Shown here: positions 1 through 7,642 of the stretch, one piece after another
How positions within the stretch are numbered: the stretch's first letter is position 1
How the letters are laid out: each line of letters begins with the position of its first letter
Assembly: GCA_002422315.1 (NCBI GenBank)
Contig: DIUJ01000045.1
Span: forward strand, 87,759 to 117,965
Length of the DNA: 30,207 nt
Direction: 5' to 3'
Source of the DNA: Bacteroidetes bacterium UBA6161
GTDB lineage: Bacteria; Bacteroidota; Bacteroidia; NS11-12g; UBA955
The notes under the pieces: generated by a model
What the model saw: the letters and a program-made list of their open reading frames with translations, nothing else
What the model was told of the DNA's origin: nothing
Databases searched by the model: none
Translations under genes and position numbers: made by a program

Positions 1-1
1 T

Positions 2-274
2 AATACGCACCAACCGCCCAATAATTCAATGGGTAATAATAGGGGCGAAAGCATTTCGCCCCTACGAGGACCATCACAAACCATTGGGGCCATTATCCGG
101 GGGTACAAATCATCGGTTACCAAACAATTGGGTTTATTGGGTTTTAATGAAAAATTGTGGCAACGCAATTATTTCGAACATATCATACGTGATGAACAAT
201 CCTATCAAAATATTACCAATTATATCATAAATAATCCCCTAAAATGGGCAGAAGATAAATTTTATACTCAATGA
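2..274 (+). CDS. REP-associated (IS200-like, Y1) transposase, C-terminal part
   Basis: The reading frame is open from the left edge (base 2) to the TGA at 272-274, so only the C-terminal ~90 residues are visible. The tail carries TIGAIIRGYKSSVTKQ, then WQRNYFEHIIRDE and YIINNPLKWAEDKF, a pattern I recognise from the C-terminus of REP-associated tyrosine transposases (RAYTs, Y1_Tnp superfamily). These enzymes cut single-stranded DNA at hairpins. The catalytic HUH motif would lie outside the window, so activity cannot be judged. The stop overlaps the start of hsdR as ATGA, so the two are probably co-transcribed and translationally coupled. A 25-bp palindrome lies inside the coding frame (see 40-64). 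Family assignment is fairly sure; whether the full gene is intact is unknown. Confidence 0.75.
   Translation, partial: NTHQPPNNSMGNNRGESISPLRGPSQTIGAIIRGYKSSVTKQLGLLGFNEKLWQRNYFEHIIRDEQSYQNITNYIINNPLKWAEDKFYTQ
40..64. repeat. REP-like palindrome inside the transposase coding sequence
   Basis: Perfect 11-bp arms, TAGGGGCGAAA and TTTCGCCCCTA, are separated by GCA. The hairpin is read in frame and encodes the segment RGESISPLRG, in the linker before the IIRGYKS helix. It has the size and shape of a REP hairpin, the kind of structure RAYT enzymes act on. No second copy is seen in the window. Confidence 0.7.
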
Positions 275-3200
275 AATTCACAGAAGAAAAATTAGAAAAG
301 GCATTTATCGAATTGTTAGAACTGGAGGGTTACTCCCATTCTTTGGGTGAATCTTTTTCACGTTCTTTAGATGAGGTGCTTTTGGAGGATGACCTAAAGG
401 CATATTTAACCAAACAGTATAAAAAGGAAGGTATAACAGAAACTGAGATTCGATCCATTTTACTCCAACTAAAGTCACTACCATCGTCGGATTTGTACGA
501 GAGTAATAAAACTTTTTTGAGAATGTTGTCTGATGGTTTTATTCTTAAAAGAGAGGATAGAAGTAAAAAGGATATCTATATACAACTTTTGGACTATAAT
601 GGTCTTGAAAGTCAGCGGATACCTCCTTGGGAACATTTGATTACTATAGCCTTAGACGAACAAGATGGGTATAACAAGATTAACAATAATATTTATAGAT
701 TCGTTAACCAATTAGAAATTATAGGTTCAGAAAAACGCATCCCAGATGGCATTATTTATATCAATGGTTTGCCATTGGTGGTATTTGAATTCAAGTCAGC
801 TATTCGCGAAGAAGCCACCATTTTTGATGCTTACAAACAGTTGACAGTTCGTTACCGTAGAGATATCCCAGAACTATTTAAATACAACGCCTTTTGTGTT
901 ATAAGCGATGGAATAAACAATAAAGCAGGTTCATTCTTTGCCCCTTATGAGTTTTTCTATGCCTGGCGAAGAGTAGCAGGGTTGGCAAAAGATGTAGATG
1001 AGGTTGATAGTATGTTTACTTTGGTTCAGGGTATGTTGCACCAAAACCGCATAAGAGACATTATTCGAAATTTCATCTATATTCCTGATAACAGCAAAAA
1101 AGAAGAAAAAATAGTTTGTCGATATCCACAGTATTACGCTGCTAGAGCGCTATATGATAATATCAAAAAAGCCCAAAAACCAAATGGCGATGGCAAAGGA
1201 GGTACATATTTTGGAGCAACGGGTTGTGGAAAGAGTTATACTATGCTTTACTTGACCAGGTTGTTAATGAAAAGTGAATACTTTGAAAGTCCCACAATCG
1301 TATTAATAACGGACCGAACAGACCTAGATGACCAGTTATCCTCTCAATTTATTAATGCAAAAACATTTATTGGAGACAATATAGTAGAAACTGTTGAAAG
1401 TAGGGCCGACTTAAGATTTAAACTACAAGGCAGACAAAGCGGAGGTGTTTTTTTAACTACCATTCATAAATTTACCGAGGATACCGAACTGCTTACGGAC
1501 AGAAACAATGTAATTTGTATTTCGGACGAAGCTCACAGAAGCCAAGTTAATCTAGACCAAAAAGTAAGATTGTCTAAAACAGGAGTTAAAAAATCATTTG
1601 GATTTGCCAAGTATCTCCACGATTCTCTGCCTAATGCCACTTATGTTGGATTTACAGGTACGCCAATAGATGCTACTCTAGATGTGTTTGGCAAAGTTGT
1701 AGATGCCTATACCATGACCGAATCGGTAAGAGATGAAATAACAGTAAGAATTGTGTATGAAGGAAGAGCTGCTAAGGTAGCTCTGCAAAATAGTGAACTA
1801 GAAAAAATTGAAAAATACTACGCAGAAGTTGCATTACAAGGCAGCAACGAGTACCAAATAGACAAAAGCAAACAGGAAACCGCAAACATGTATGCGATAC
1901 TTGGCGACCCGGATAGGTTAAAGGCTGTAGCAGAGGATTTTATTAACCATTATGAAAATAGGCTGAAAGAAGGTTCTACGGTTTTAGGTAAAGCCATGTT
2001 TGTATGTAGTAGCCGCGAAATTGCGTATGAATTGTATAAAAATATTGTTGAAATACGTCCTGAATGGAATGAAATAAGAGAATCTGATTCAAATGTTGAA
2101 TTAACAGAAAAAGACAGAAAGGAACTCAAGCCTATAGAAAAAATTAAAATGATTATGACCAGGGGGCAAGACGACCCCAAAGAACTTTATGATTTAATAG
2201 GTTCTAAAGAAGATAAAAAAGAACTAGATAGGCAGTTTAAAAATCCAAAATCAAACTTTAAAATTGCCATTGTAGTGGATATGTGGCTTACCGGTTTTGA
2301 CGTTCCTTTCCTTGATAGTATTTACATAGACAAACCTATTCAACAACACAATTTAATTCAAACTATTTCTAGAGTAAATCGAAAATTTGAGAACAAAGAA
2401 AAAGGACTGGTTGTAGACTATATAGGTATAAAAAAACAAATGAACCTTGCTCTAGCAAAGTACACAAAAGGAGAAAAAGATGTTTTTGAAGAAATAGACA
2501 AATCCATAAGTATTGTTCGCGATCACTTAGACCTCTTAGCTAAATTAATGCATACTTTTGATGATAGCGGTTATTTCAAAGGCAATAATATGGAACAGCT
2601 TTTAACCTTAAATAAGGCAGTTGAATTTGTGCAAAAAAGCAAAGAAACAGAAACTAGGTTTATTGGCCTTGTTCAAAGACTAAAAGCAGCGTATGACCTT
2701 TGTACCGGAAGTGAGAAACTCAAACAAAAAGAAAGAGATTATACTCACTTTTATTTAGCTATTCGTTCCATTATATTCAAACTTACAAAAGGGGATGCAC
2801 CAGATACCGCACAAATGAACGCTAAGGTGAGGGAGATGATAAAAAATGCCCTAAAAAGCGAAGGAGTAGAGGAAATTTATAAACTAGGAGAAGAAGAAAA
2901 TGTGGAACAAGACTTGTTTGATAAAGAGTATCTTGAAAAATTACAAAAGCTAAAACTTCCCAATACCAAAATTAAACTATTGTTAAGCCTTTTAGAAAAA
3001 GCAATTATAGAATTACGTAAAGTAAATAAAGTAAAAGGAGTTGATTTTTCACAAAAAATGCACCGATTGGTAGAGTTTTATAATACAAGGAATCAGAACG
3101 ACATGGTATTTAGTGCAGAAGTATTTGAAGAGATAGCGGAACAACTTACCGAAATGATAATGGCAGTAAAGTATGAGTTTAATGCAGGCGAAGAACTTGG

Positions 3201-3489
3201 TATCGGTTTTGAAGAAAAGGCATTTTACGATATTCTCAAAGAGTTGTGTGTTAAGTATGAATTTAATTATCCCGAAGACCGATTGATAGCATTGTCGAAA
3301 AAGGTAAAAGAAATTGTGGATAGTCAAGCCAAATTTCCTGACTGGAATAAGCGAGACGATATAAAATCAGCACTTAAAGTAGAAATCATCCTAATCCTTG
3401 ATGAATTTGGCTACCCTCCAGTAGAAAGAAACGAAGTATATGTTGAGATTTTTGAACAAGCAGAGAATTTTAAGAAGAATAGGGGGTAG
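271..3489 (+). CDS. hsdR: Type I restriction endonuclease, R (restriction/translocase) subunit
   Basis: A 1072-residue motor-nuclease subunit of a type I restriction-modification complex. With HsdM and HsdS it binds unmodified target sites, translocates DNA using ATP and cuts at a distance. Visible elements: a PD-(D/E)xK-type nuclease motif (D159 in RIPDG, then E173-F-K175), Walker A GATGCGKS at 315-322, a DEAH box at 419-422, GFTGTP (motif III region) and QTISRVNRKF (motif VI) near residue 700, then a helical C-terminal region. Length is normal for HsdR and no frameshift is seen. The ATG overlaps the upstream transposase stop by 4 bp. hsdM and hsdS are not in the window and may lie upstream of the transposase; a hairpin directly follows the stop. 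Function assignment is secure; whether the complex is complete cannot be seen. Confidence 0.95.
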   Translation: MKFTEEKLEKAFIELLELEGYSHSLGESFSRSLDEVLLEDDLKAYLTKQYKKEGITETEIRSILLQLKSLPSSDLYESNKTFLRMLSDGFILKREDRSKKDIYIQLLDYNGLESQRIPPWEHLITIALDEQDGYNKINNNIYRFVNQLEIIGSEKRIPDGIIYINGLPLVVFEFKSAIREEATIFDAYKQLTVRYRRDIPELFKYNAFCVISDGINNKAGSFFAPYEFFYAWRRVAGLAKDVDEVDSMFTLVQGMLHQNRIRDIIRNFIYIPDNSKKEEKIVCRYPQYYAARALYDNIKKAQKPNGDGKGGTYFGATGCGKSYTMLYLTRLLMKSEYFESPTIVLITDRTDLDDQLSSQFINAKTFIGDNIVETVESRADLRFKLQGRQSGGVFLTTIHKFTEDTELLTDRNNVICISDEAHRSQVNLDQKVRLSKTGVKKSFGFAKYLHDSLPNATYVGFTGTPIDATLDVFGKVVDAYTMTESVRDEITVRIVYEGRAAKVALQNSELEKIEKYYAEVALQGSNEYQIDKSKQETANMYAILGDPDRLKAVAEDFINHYENRLKEGSTVLGKAMFVCSSREIAYELYKNIVEIRPEWNEIRESDSNVELTEKDRKELKPIEKIKMIMTRGQDDPKELYDLIGSKEDKKELDRQFKNPKSNFKIAIVVDMWLTGFDVPFLDSIYIDKPIQQHNLIQTISRVNRKFENKEKGLVVDYIGIKKQMNLALAKYTKGEKDVFEEIDKSISIVRDHLDLLAKLMHTFDDSGYFKGNNMEQLLTLNKAVEFVQKSKETETRFIGLVQRLKAAYDLCTGSEKLKQKERDYTHFYLAIRSIIFKLTKGDAPDTAQMNAKVREMIKNALKSEGVEEIYKLGEEENVEQDLFDKEYLEKLQKLKLPNTKIKLLLSLLEKAIIELRKVNKVKGVDFSQKMHRLVEFYNTRNQNDMVFSAEVFEEIAEQLTEMIMAVKYEFNAGEELGIGFEEKAFYDILKELCVKYEFNYPEDRLIALSKKVKEIVDSQAKFPDWNKRDDIKSALKVEIILILDEFGYPPVERNEVYVEIFEQAENFKKNRG

Positions 3490-3508
3490 TATGAGAGATT
3501 CTCATACT
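3488..3508. terminator. Hairpin at the hsdR stop codon, possible terminator
   Basis: Nine-base arms AGTATGAGA and TCTCATACT with a GAT loop begin within the hsdR stop codon. The following bases (gtatttatt) give only a weak U-tract, so it may be a poor intrinsic terminator or an mRNA 3'-end stabiliser. Confidence 0.4.
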
Positions 3509-3546
3509 GTATTTATTACACATGTATTATTGGAATATCTACGAAA

Positions 3547-3693
3547 ATGATAAATAAAGTACTAAAATCAAGAAAAATTGACAACATAGATGATTATTTA
3601 AAAGCATTTGATGTTGTCGAGTTTGTTAAAAGCGTTAAACTAGAACCTGAGACCTGGTTTCGAAATAGACCTGGGAAAGAGATTCTGGAGTGA
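3547..3693 (+). CDS. Possible 48-residue hypothetical protein
   Basis: An open frame with an ATG start and TGA stop encodes a polar peptide beginning MINKVLKSRKIDNIDDYLK and ending WFRNRPGKEILE. The composition is protein-like (charged, one Trp, no low complexity), but I recognise no family. It may be a small real gene or the remnant of a longer one. From 3694 to 3830 I see no gene or obvious signal. Confidence 0.25.
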   Translation: MINKVLKSRKIDNIDDYLKAFDVVEFVKSVKLEPETWFRNRPGKEILE

Positions 3694-3830
3694 GGGTACG
3701 TAGACCTTTTTTAAATCCTGTTTCTAGGAGTTCGCAATGTAAGGATTAAATTGATGTGGAAGTGAGTGTGGTTGGAGGTGGAATCCACGCATAGGCAGGA
3801 CTTTGGAGCACCAAGCACAGGAAACACACA

Positions 3831-5063
3831 TCAAGCCTTTTCAAGAAGCCAGTTAAATACATTTAAATGCTTTATACCGCTTCTGTTTAGAAGAAAAGAG
3901 TCTGTGGTGAGCAATGTTTTGGGGTAGTTGTCTTTTATTTTTTCTAAAGCTCCAAATTCTCGTTCCACAGTGTTTTCATTTGCTAATTGCCAAGCCACTT
4001 GGTAATAGGCTATGTCACCTGTTGGGGTTTTGCATACAAAATCCACTTCGTTGTTTCTGGCAGTGCCCGTCCATATTTTATTCCCTCTTCTTAGAAGTTC
4101 TAAGAAAACCACATTCTCTAGTATGTGCCCTCTGTCGGTAGTGCGCTCTTTCCCTGTCAATATATTGAGCAAACCCGGATCTACCACATAGTATTTTTCT
4201 TGCGTAGCCAATTGTTTACGCCCTTTCAAATCAAAGCGGTTTACTTTATAAAACACAAAACTAGCAACCAAATATTCCAAATACCTTTCAACCGTTGTGT
4301 TGTGTGTACTTTGTCCATCTTGTTGTAGCGTTTTGGCAATATTGCCTGGAGAAATAGAACTTCCTATATGGGATGCTACAAATCTTACGATGTTTCCAAA
4401 TGTTCGCTTGTCATTTATTTGGTGGCGTTGTGAGATGTCTTTTTCTACGATTGTTGTATAGATCGCATCTAAATATTCGTAAATTTTATCAAATCCGCCT
4501 TCTCGCAATTCCACCCCCTTGGGTAGTGATGTTTCGTTTATATACTCAAAAAATAAGGCTTCGTAATTTAGGTATTTGTTAGCTGTGCCAATGTTACGCG
4601 CATTTAGGTATTCATTGAAAGAAAAGGGCAGGATGGATATTTCTATATAACGACCACTTAAGAGTGTTGCCAATTCACCCGACAATAAAAATGCATTTGA
4701 ACCGGTGATATAGACATCCACATTGGGTTTCACAAACAACCCATCAACTAAACGCTCAAACTCGCGAACATTTTGTACCTCGTCTAAAAAAACATAGCAA
4801 GGTTTTGACAAATCTAAAGTCCGGATGATATGAGCATACAAAGCATCTAAATCATTCAGAAATTTGCGGAGTTCAAAATCTTCAAAGTTTAAAAATACAA
4901 TCTGTTTCGCTTTTACACCCATTTCCATGAGTGTTTTGCGGTATAATTCAAACAAGGTGCTTTTGCCACTTCTTCTCAAGCCACTCACTACTTTTATTAG
5001 GTCATGGTCTTTGTATGCCAACAGTTTCCGTATATATTCCTCTCGATTTTCGTAGTTTTTCAT
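3831..5063 (-). CDS. AAA+ family ATP-binding protein with DUF4143
   Basis: A 410-residue protein of the large bacterial/archaeal ATPase group with an N-terminal AAA+ domain and a C-terminal DUF4143 (restriction-endonuclease-like fold) domain. Walker A is GLRRSGKST at 28-36 and Walker B is CYVFLDEVQ with D94-E95. The region around residues 110-125 (VYITGSNAFLLSGEL) carries the sensor-1 type segment. The C-terminal half contains NEVDFVCKTPTGDIAYYQVAWQL, the D...Q/E-type motif of DUF4143. The biological role of the family is unsettled; several members behave like toxin-antitoxin or defence-associated genes, but nothing here proves that. It is transcribed alone, with a -7 box four bases from its ATG and a long palindrome just upstream. 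No tail truncation is seen. Confidence 0.9.
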   Translation of the reverse strand: MKNYENREEYIRKLLAYKDHDLIKVVSGLRRSGKSTLFELYRKTLMEMGVKAKQIVFLNFEDFELRKFLNDLDALYAHIIRTLDLSKPCYVFLDEVQNVREFERLVDGLFVKPNVDVYITGSNAFLLSGELATLLSGRYIEISILPFSFNEYLNARNIGTANKYLNYEALFFEYINETSLPKGVELREGGFDKIYEYLDAIYTTIVEKDISQRHQINDKRTFGNIVRFVASHIGSSISPGNIAKTLQQDGQSTHNTTVERYLEYLVASFVFYKVNRFDLKGRKQLATQEKYYVVDPGLLNILTGKERTTDRGHILENVVFLELLRRGNKIWTGTARNNEVDFVCKTPTGDIAYYQVAWQLANENTVEREFGALEKIKDNYPKTLLTTDSFLLNRSGIKHLNVFNWLLEKA

Positions 5064-5067
5064 AACG

Positions 5068-5120
5068 CAAAGATAATTCTTATATCATTAAAACTTGCAC
5101 TGTTTACAAGTTTTAATGAT
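5068..5120 (-). promoter_or_regulatory. Promoter and 14-bp-arm palindromic operator of the AAA+ ATPase gene
   Basis: On the minus strand TATCTTTG (5068-5075) matches the Bacteroidota -7 box TAnnTTTG and lies four bases before the ATG, implying a leaderless or near-leaderless mRNA. Immediately upstream, arms ATCATTAAAACTTG (5084-5097) and CAAGTTTTAATGAT (5107-5120) are perfect inverted repeats around a 9-base spacer, covering the expected -33 region. The placement suggests a repressor-type operator; the binding protein is unknown. Confidence 0.6.
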
Positions 5121-5417
5121 TAAGGGATTTAATTCATGAGCGTTTCCCCCCTTACAGACAATGTTTACAACTTGCAAAATATTAATATACAATACCATAT
5201 ATGTCTTTTTCTTTTAAAAAAGGAGGCTACGCGCATTTTTTGGCGACAAAAACTTCAGGGAGATCGCTCCCTGCCTCAGTTGTCAACAATCGGATTGAGA
5301 AGAAAAGTAAAAAGAGTTTATGAGACGAGTACAGGCAAAAAATAAAAGGAATCCAAAGTCTGCCAATCAATAAGTTATGGGCCGCATAAAACAAACTAAA
5401 CCTCAAAATAATTCATG
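5121..5417. other. Intergenic stretch without a supported gene
   Basis: I see no convincing gene. A small hairpin CAGGGAG-atcg-CTCCCTG lies at 5256-5273. A short open frame at 5136-5345 has no recognisable features and overlaps repeat-like sequence, so it is not called. Confidence 0.5.
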
Positions 5418-5800
5418 GGATTAGCTCCCTTCGGTCGCTGTTCCCTTAGTGGGGGAGCGGTTCAAATGCAATCCAAAAAGCCCAAACAGAGGTTTGGGTT
5501 TTTTATGTCCAAGGCCAAGCCTTCGTGCAAGCACGGGCTTTAAAGGATTAGCTCCCTTCGGTCGCTGTTCCCTTGGTGGGGGAGCGGTTCAAAGGCAATC
5601 CAAAAAGCCCAAACAGGAAGTTTGGGTTTTTTATGACCCAAGGCCAAGCCTACGTGCGAGCACGGGCTTGAAAGGATTAGCTCCCTTCGGTCGCTGTTCC
5701 CTTGGTGGGGGAGCGGTACAAATGCAATCCAAAAAGCCCAAACAGGAAGTTTGGGTTTTTTATGTCCCAAGGCCAAGCCTACGTGCAAGCACGGGCTTGG
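5418..5800 (+). repeat. Three tandem ~128-bp repeats, each with a terminator-like hairpin
   Basis: Units begin with GGATTAGCTCCC at 5418, 5545 and 5674 (periods 127 and 129). Each unit contains GCTCCC...GGGAGC, a block CAAA(T/G)GCAATCC, and a hairpin GCCCAAAC/GTTTGGG followed by six T (5475-5504, 5602-5632, 5731-5761), which is an intrinsic-terminator shape on the plus strand. Each then runs into AAGGCCAAGCC and a CGTGC/GCACG loop. The CAAA-GCAATCCAAAAAG and TTTTTTATGTCCCAAGG blocks also occur, inverted, directly downstream of the adjacent tRNA-Ser, so the array shares ancestry with the tRNA 3' flank. Long open frames through this region are by-products of the repeats. Confidence 0.85.
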
Positions 5801-5817
5801 CCTTGGGACATAAAAAA
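5756..5817. repeat. 62-bp hairpin with perfect 24-bp arms
   Basis: Arms TTTTTTATGTCCCAAGG-CCAAGCC (5756-5779) and its exact complement (5794-5817) enclose a 2-base bulge and an inner CGTGC-AA-GCACG stem. The left arm belongs to the third tandem repeat and the right arm to the 3' flank of tRNA-Ser, so this is where the array and the tRNA tail meet head to head. Confidence 0.85.
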
Positions 5818-5840
5818 AGCCCCTTTCAGGGGCTCTTTTT
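5812..5840 (-). terminator. Intrinsic terminator of tRNA-Ser
   Basis: Read on the minus strand, GAGCCCC-TGAAA-GGGGC is followed by seven T. It sits about 10 bases past the CCA end of the tRNA. The plus strand has A/T-rich flanks as well, so it may work in both directions. Confidence 0.8.
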
Positions 5841-5849
5841 GGATTGCTT

Positions 5850-5937
5850 TGGCGGAGAGACAGGGATTCGAACCCTGGGTACCGTTAAGTACACACGCTT
5901 TCCAGGCGTGCCCGTTCGACCGCTCCGGCATCTCTCC
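5850..5937 (-). tRNA. tRNA-Ser(GGA) with encoded CCA
   Basis: Read on the minus strand, the 5' end GGAGAGA pairs with TCTCTCC in a 7-bp acceptor stem. The anticodon arm ACGCCTGGAAAGCGT gives anticodon GGA (serine UCC/UCU). A long variable arm (about GTGTACTTAACGGTACCC) marks it as a class II tRNA, and the T arm carries GGTTCGAATCC. The discriminator is G and the CCA tail is encoded (complement of 5850-5852). At 85 bases plus CCA the length fits tRNA-Ser. It lies downstream of tatD on the same strand, with its own likely promoter and a terminator. Confidence 0.97.
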
Positions 5938-5956
5938 ATGGTCTTTTTAGGGAGTG

Positions 5957-5964
5957 CAAATGTA
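5957..5964 (-). promoter_or_regulatory. -7 promoter box of tRNA-Ser
   Basis: TACATTTG on the minus strand is an exact TAnnTTTG match, 19 bases before the mature tRNA 5' end. This allows a short 5' leader trimmed by RNase P. I see no clear -33 element. Confidence 0.6.
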
Positions 5965-5994
5965 CACTTTTTTCATTTATCTAAAACTTTATTC

Positions 5995-6771
5995 CTAGCT
6001 TTTAAAAAAAATCCTCTCAGCATTCTCTGTTGTGCATTTTGCAACCTCTTCTATACTTATCCCTTTTATCTCAGCAAGTTTTTGAGCTATTATTGGAATA
6101 TATGCGCTTTCGTTTCGTTTGCCTCTGTATGGGGTTGGTGCCAAATATGGAGAGTCTGTTTCTAATATGATATGATCTAATGGCAATTTTTCTATTACTT
6201 CTACTAAACTCGATTTTTTAAAAGTAAGTACGCCACCTATTCCTATATCAAAACCCATTGCAATAATTTGTTGCGCTTGTGCGAAAGTGCCTGTAAAACA
6301 ATGGAAAACCCCTCTAATCCCTTTGTTCTTAGGCCTACTCAATACCTCTATCAATACCTCTAAGCTTTCCCTAGCGTGTAATACTATCGGTTTAAGGGTT
6401 TCTTTACACCATTGCACTTGTATTTCTAATGCTTCTATCTGGGCTTCTTGTGTACTTTTATCCCAATACAGGTCTATTCCTGTTTCGCCTATGGCTATAT
6501 ATTTGCTTGGCTTAGAATCCAATTCCTGTTTTAGGGTTTTCAGAACTGTTTCATAAGTATCGGGTTTTACATCGCAGGGGTGAAGCCCAATCATAGGGTA
6601 ACAAATATCCGGATACTTTTCTTGCAATTGCAGCAACCCCGGGAGACTCTCCAAATCAATATTGGGTAGAAGAATTTTCTTTACCCCATTTTCCAAAGCC
6701 CTTTCTATACTTTGGTCACGGTCTTCTGCAAAGGCTTCTGCGTAAGTGTGGGCGTGGGTATCTACAAACAT
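5995..6771 (-). CDS. tatD: TatD family metal-dependent hydrolase/DNase
   Basis: A 258-residue TIM-barrel metal hydrolase of the TatD family (cytoplasmic Mg2+-dependent 3'-5' exonuclease/DNase in characterised members). Metal-binding features in order: HxH in FVDTHAHTY (residues 6 and 8), GETGIDLYW (Glu), LHARE (His), FHCFTG (His) and ILETDSPYLAP (Asp). Length is normal and the C-terminus is intact. I chose the ATG at 6769-6771, whose first base is shared with the TAA of the upstream crotonase gene (TAATG overlap). A TTG two codons earlier is possible but less likely. Tight coupling with the crotonase suggests one operon, though no functional link is evident. Confidence 0.93.
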   Translation of the reverse strand: MFVDTHAHTYAEAFAEDRDQSIERALENGVKKILLPNIDLESLPGLLQLQEKYPDICYPMIGLHPCDVKPDTYETVLKTLKQELDSKPSKYIAIGETGIDLYWDKSTQEAQIEALEIQVQWCKETLKPIVLHARESLEVLIEVLSRPKNKGIRGVFHCFTGTFAQAQQIIAMGFDIGIGGVLTFKKSSLVEVIEKLPLDHIILETDSPYLAPTPYRGKRNESAYIPIIAQKLAEIKGISIEEVAKCTTENAERIFFKS

Positions 6772-7541
6772 TACCAAACTATTTTCTCTTTGTTTAAAAA
6801 AGCAGAAATTCCTTTCTTGCAGTCGGAACTAGACCTTGCTTTTGCATTAGTACTTGCGGCATAATCCAGCGCTTCGGTGTATGTTGCGGGCATATCGTAT
6901 AGCATTTTTTTGATCAGTGCCATAGATTGTGCCGAGTTTTGCTTGGCTAATCTTGAGGCCAAAGCCATGCTTGTTTCGTATTCTGTATTCTTTTCTACTA
7001 CTTTATTTATCAATCCATATTCTAAAGCTTGTTTCGCACTAATTATATCTCCGCTCAAAAGCAGCTCTCTGGCCTTTCCCTCGCCAATTTTTTTTGTTAA
7101 AAACACCATCACTATGGCAGGCACAAAACCTATCCGTACTTCGGTGTAGCCAAAATTAGCATCTTCTGCAGCAATAGCAAAATCGCAAACAGTTGCTATC
7201 CCACATCCGCCTGCAAGGGCAGCTCCGTGCACACAAGCTATAATTGGCTTAGGGTATTCAAAAATCTGTTTGAATAGTTCCATAAGCGAAGTGGAATCCT
7301 GCAAATTTTCTTCATAACTGTTGTGCTGTAGTTCTTGCAAATATGCCAAATCTGCTCCTGCACAAAAGGCTTCGCCTTCTCCTTTTAAAACAACCGCTTT
7401 TATACCACTCTCTTCTTCTGCTTGAAACAAAGTGTTTTTTAGTTCATTTACTAATTCACTATTCAAAGCATTTCTTTTTTCCGGCCTATTTAGCGTAATA
7501 GTTAAAATTTGGTCTGTTCTTTCCGTTAATAGATATTGCAT
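6771..7541 (-). CDS. Enoyl-CoA hydratase/isomerase (crotonase) family protein
   Basis: A 256-residue crotonase-fold protein acting on acyl-CoA thioesters. Oxyanion-hole segments are FCAGADL (59-65) and HGAALAGGCG (105-114). Of the two glutamates used by classical enoyl-CoA hydratase, the second is present (E134 in FGYTEVRIGFVPA) but the first is replaced by glycine (G114). This resembles the methylglutaconyl-CoA hydratase-like branch common in Bacteroidota, which would place it in leucine/isovalerate degradation, but the substrate cannot be fixed from sequence. First gene of an operon with tatD. A -7 box (TACTTTTG, 7547-7554) ends five bases before the ATG, implying a leaderless mRNA. Confidence 0.92.
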   Translation of the reverse strand: MQYLLTERTDQILTITLNRPEKRNALNSELVNELKNTLFQAEEESGIKAVVLKGEGEAFCAGADLAYLQELQHNSYEENLQDSTSLMELFKQIFEYPKPIIACVHGAALAGGCGIATVCDFAIAAEDANFGYTEVRIGFVPAIVMVFLTKKIGEGKARELLLSGDIISAKQALEYGLINKVVEKNTEYETSMALASRLAKQNSAQSMALIKKMLYDMPATYTEALDYAASTNAKARSSSDCKKGISAFLNKEKIVW

Positions 7542-7546
7542 AGGGG

Positions 7547-7554
7547 CAAAAGTA
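7547..7554 (-). promoter_or_regulatory. -7 box of the crotonase-tatD operon (leaderless)
   Basis: TACTTTTG on the minus strand matches TAnnTTTG exactly. Only CCCCT separates it from the ATG, so transcription should start at or next to the start codon. Confidence 0.55.
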
Positions 7555-7628
7555 GTAAATAGGATTGTATTGGGCGTTTTTGTTTGTATGTTTCTCTATA
7601 AGTTTTGTGTATTTCCTTTTTTTAGAAA

Positions 7629-7636
7629 TACCTTTG
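7629..7636 (+). promoter_or_regulatory. -7 box of the PH-like membrane protein gene (leaderless)
   Basis: TACCTTTG lies 6 bases before the ATG at 7643. A TTTTG about 21 bases upstream is a fair -33 element. It is arranged divergently from the crotonase promoter ~75 bp away. Confidence 0.6.
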
Positions 7637-7642
7637 CACTGA

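Noticed and set aside
5418..5480. Degenerate tRNA within the tandem unit
   Set aside because: GGATTAGCTC and GGTTCAAAT recall tRNA blocks, but no cloverleaf, anticodon arm or CCA end can be drawn.
5449..6165. Long plus-strand open frame as a gene
   Set aside because: It runs through the tandem repeat array and across the tRNA gene on the opposite strand, and its sequence simply restates the repeat.
6771..6777. TTG start for tatD
   Set aside because: The in-frame ATG two codons later gives the usual N-terminus and a TAATG junction with the crotonase gene, so it is preferred.
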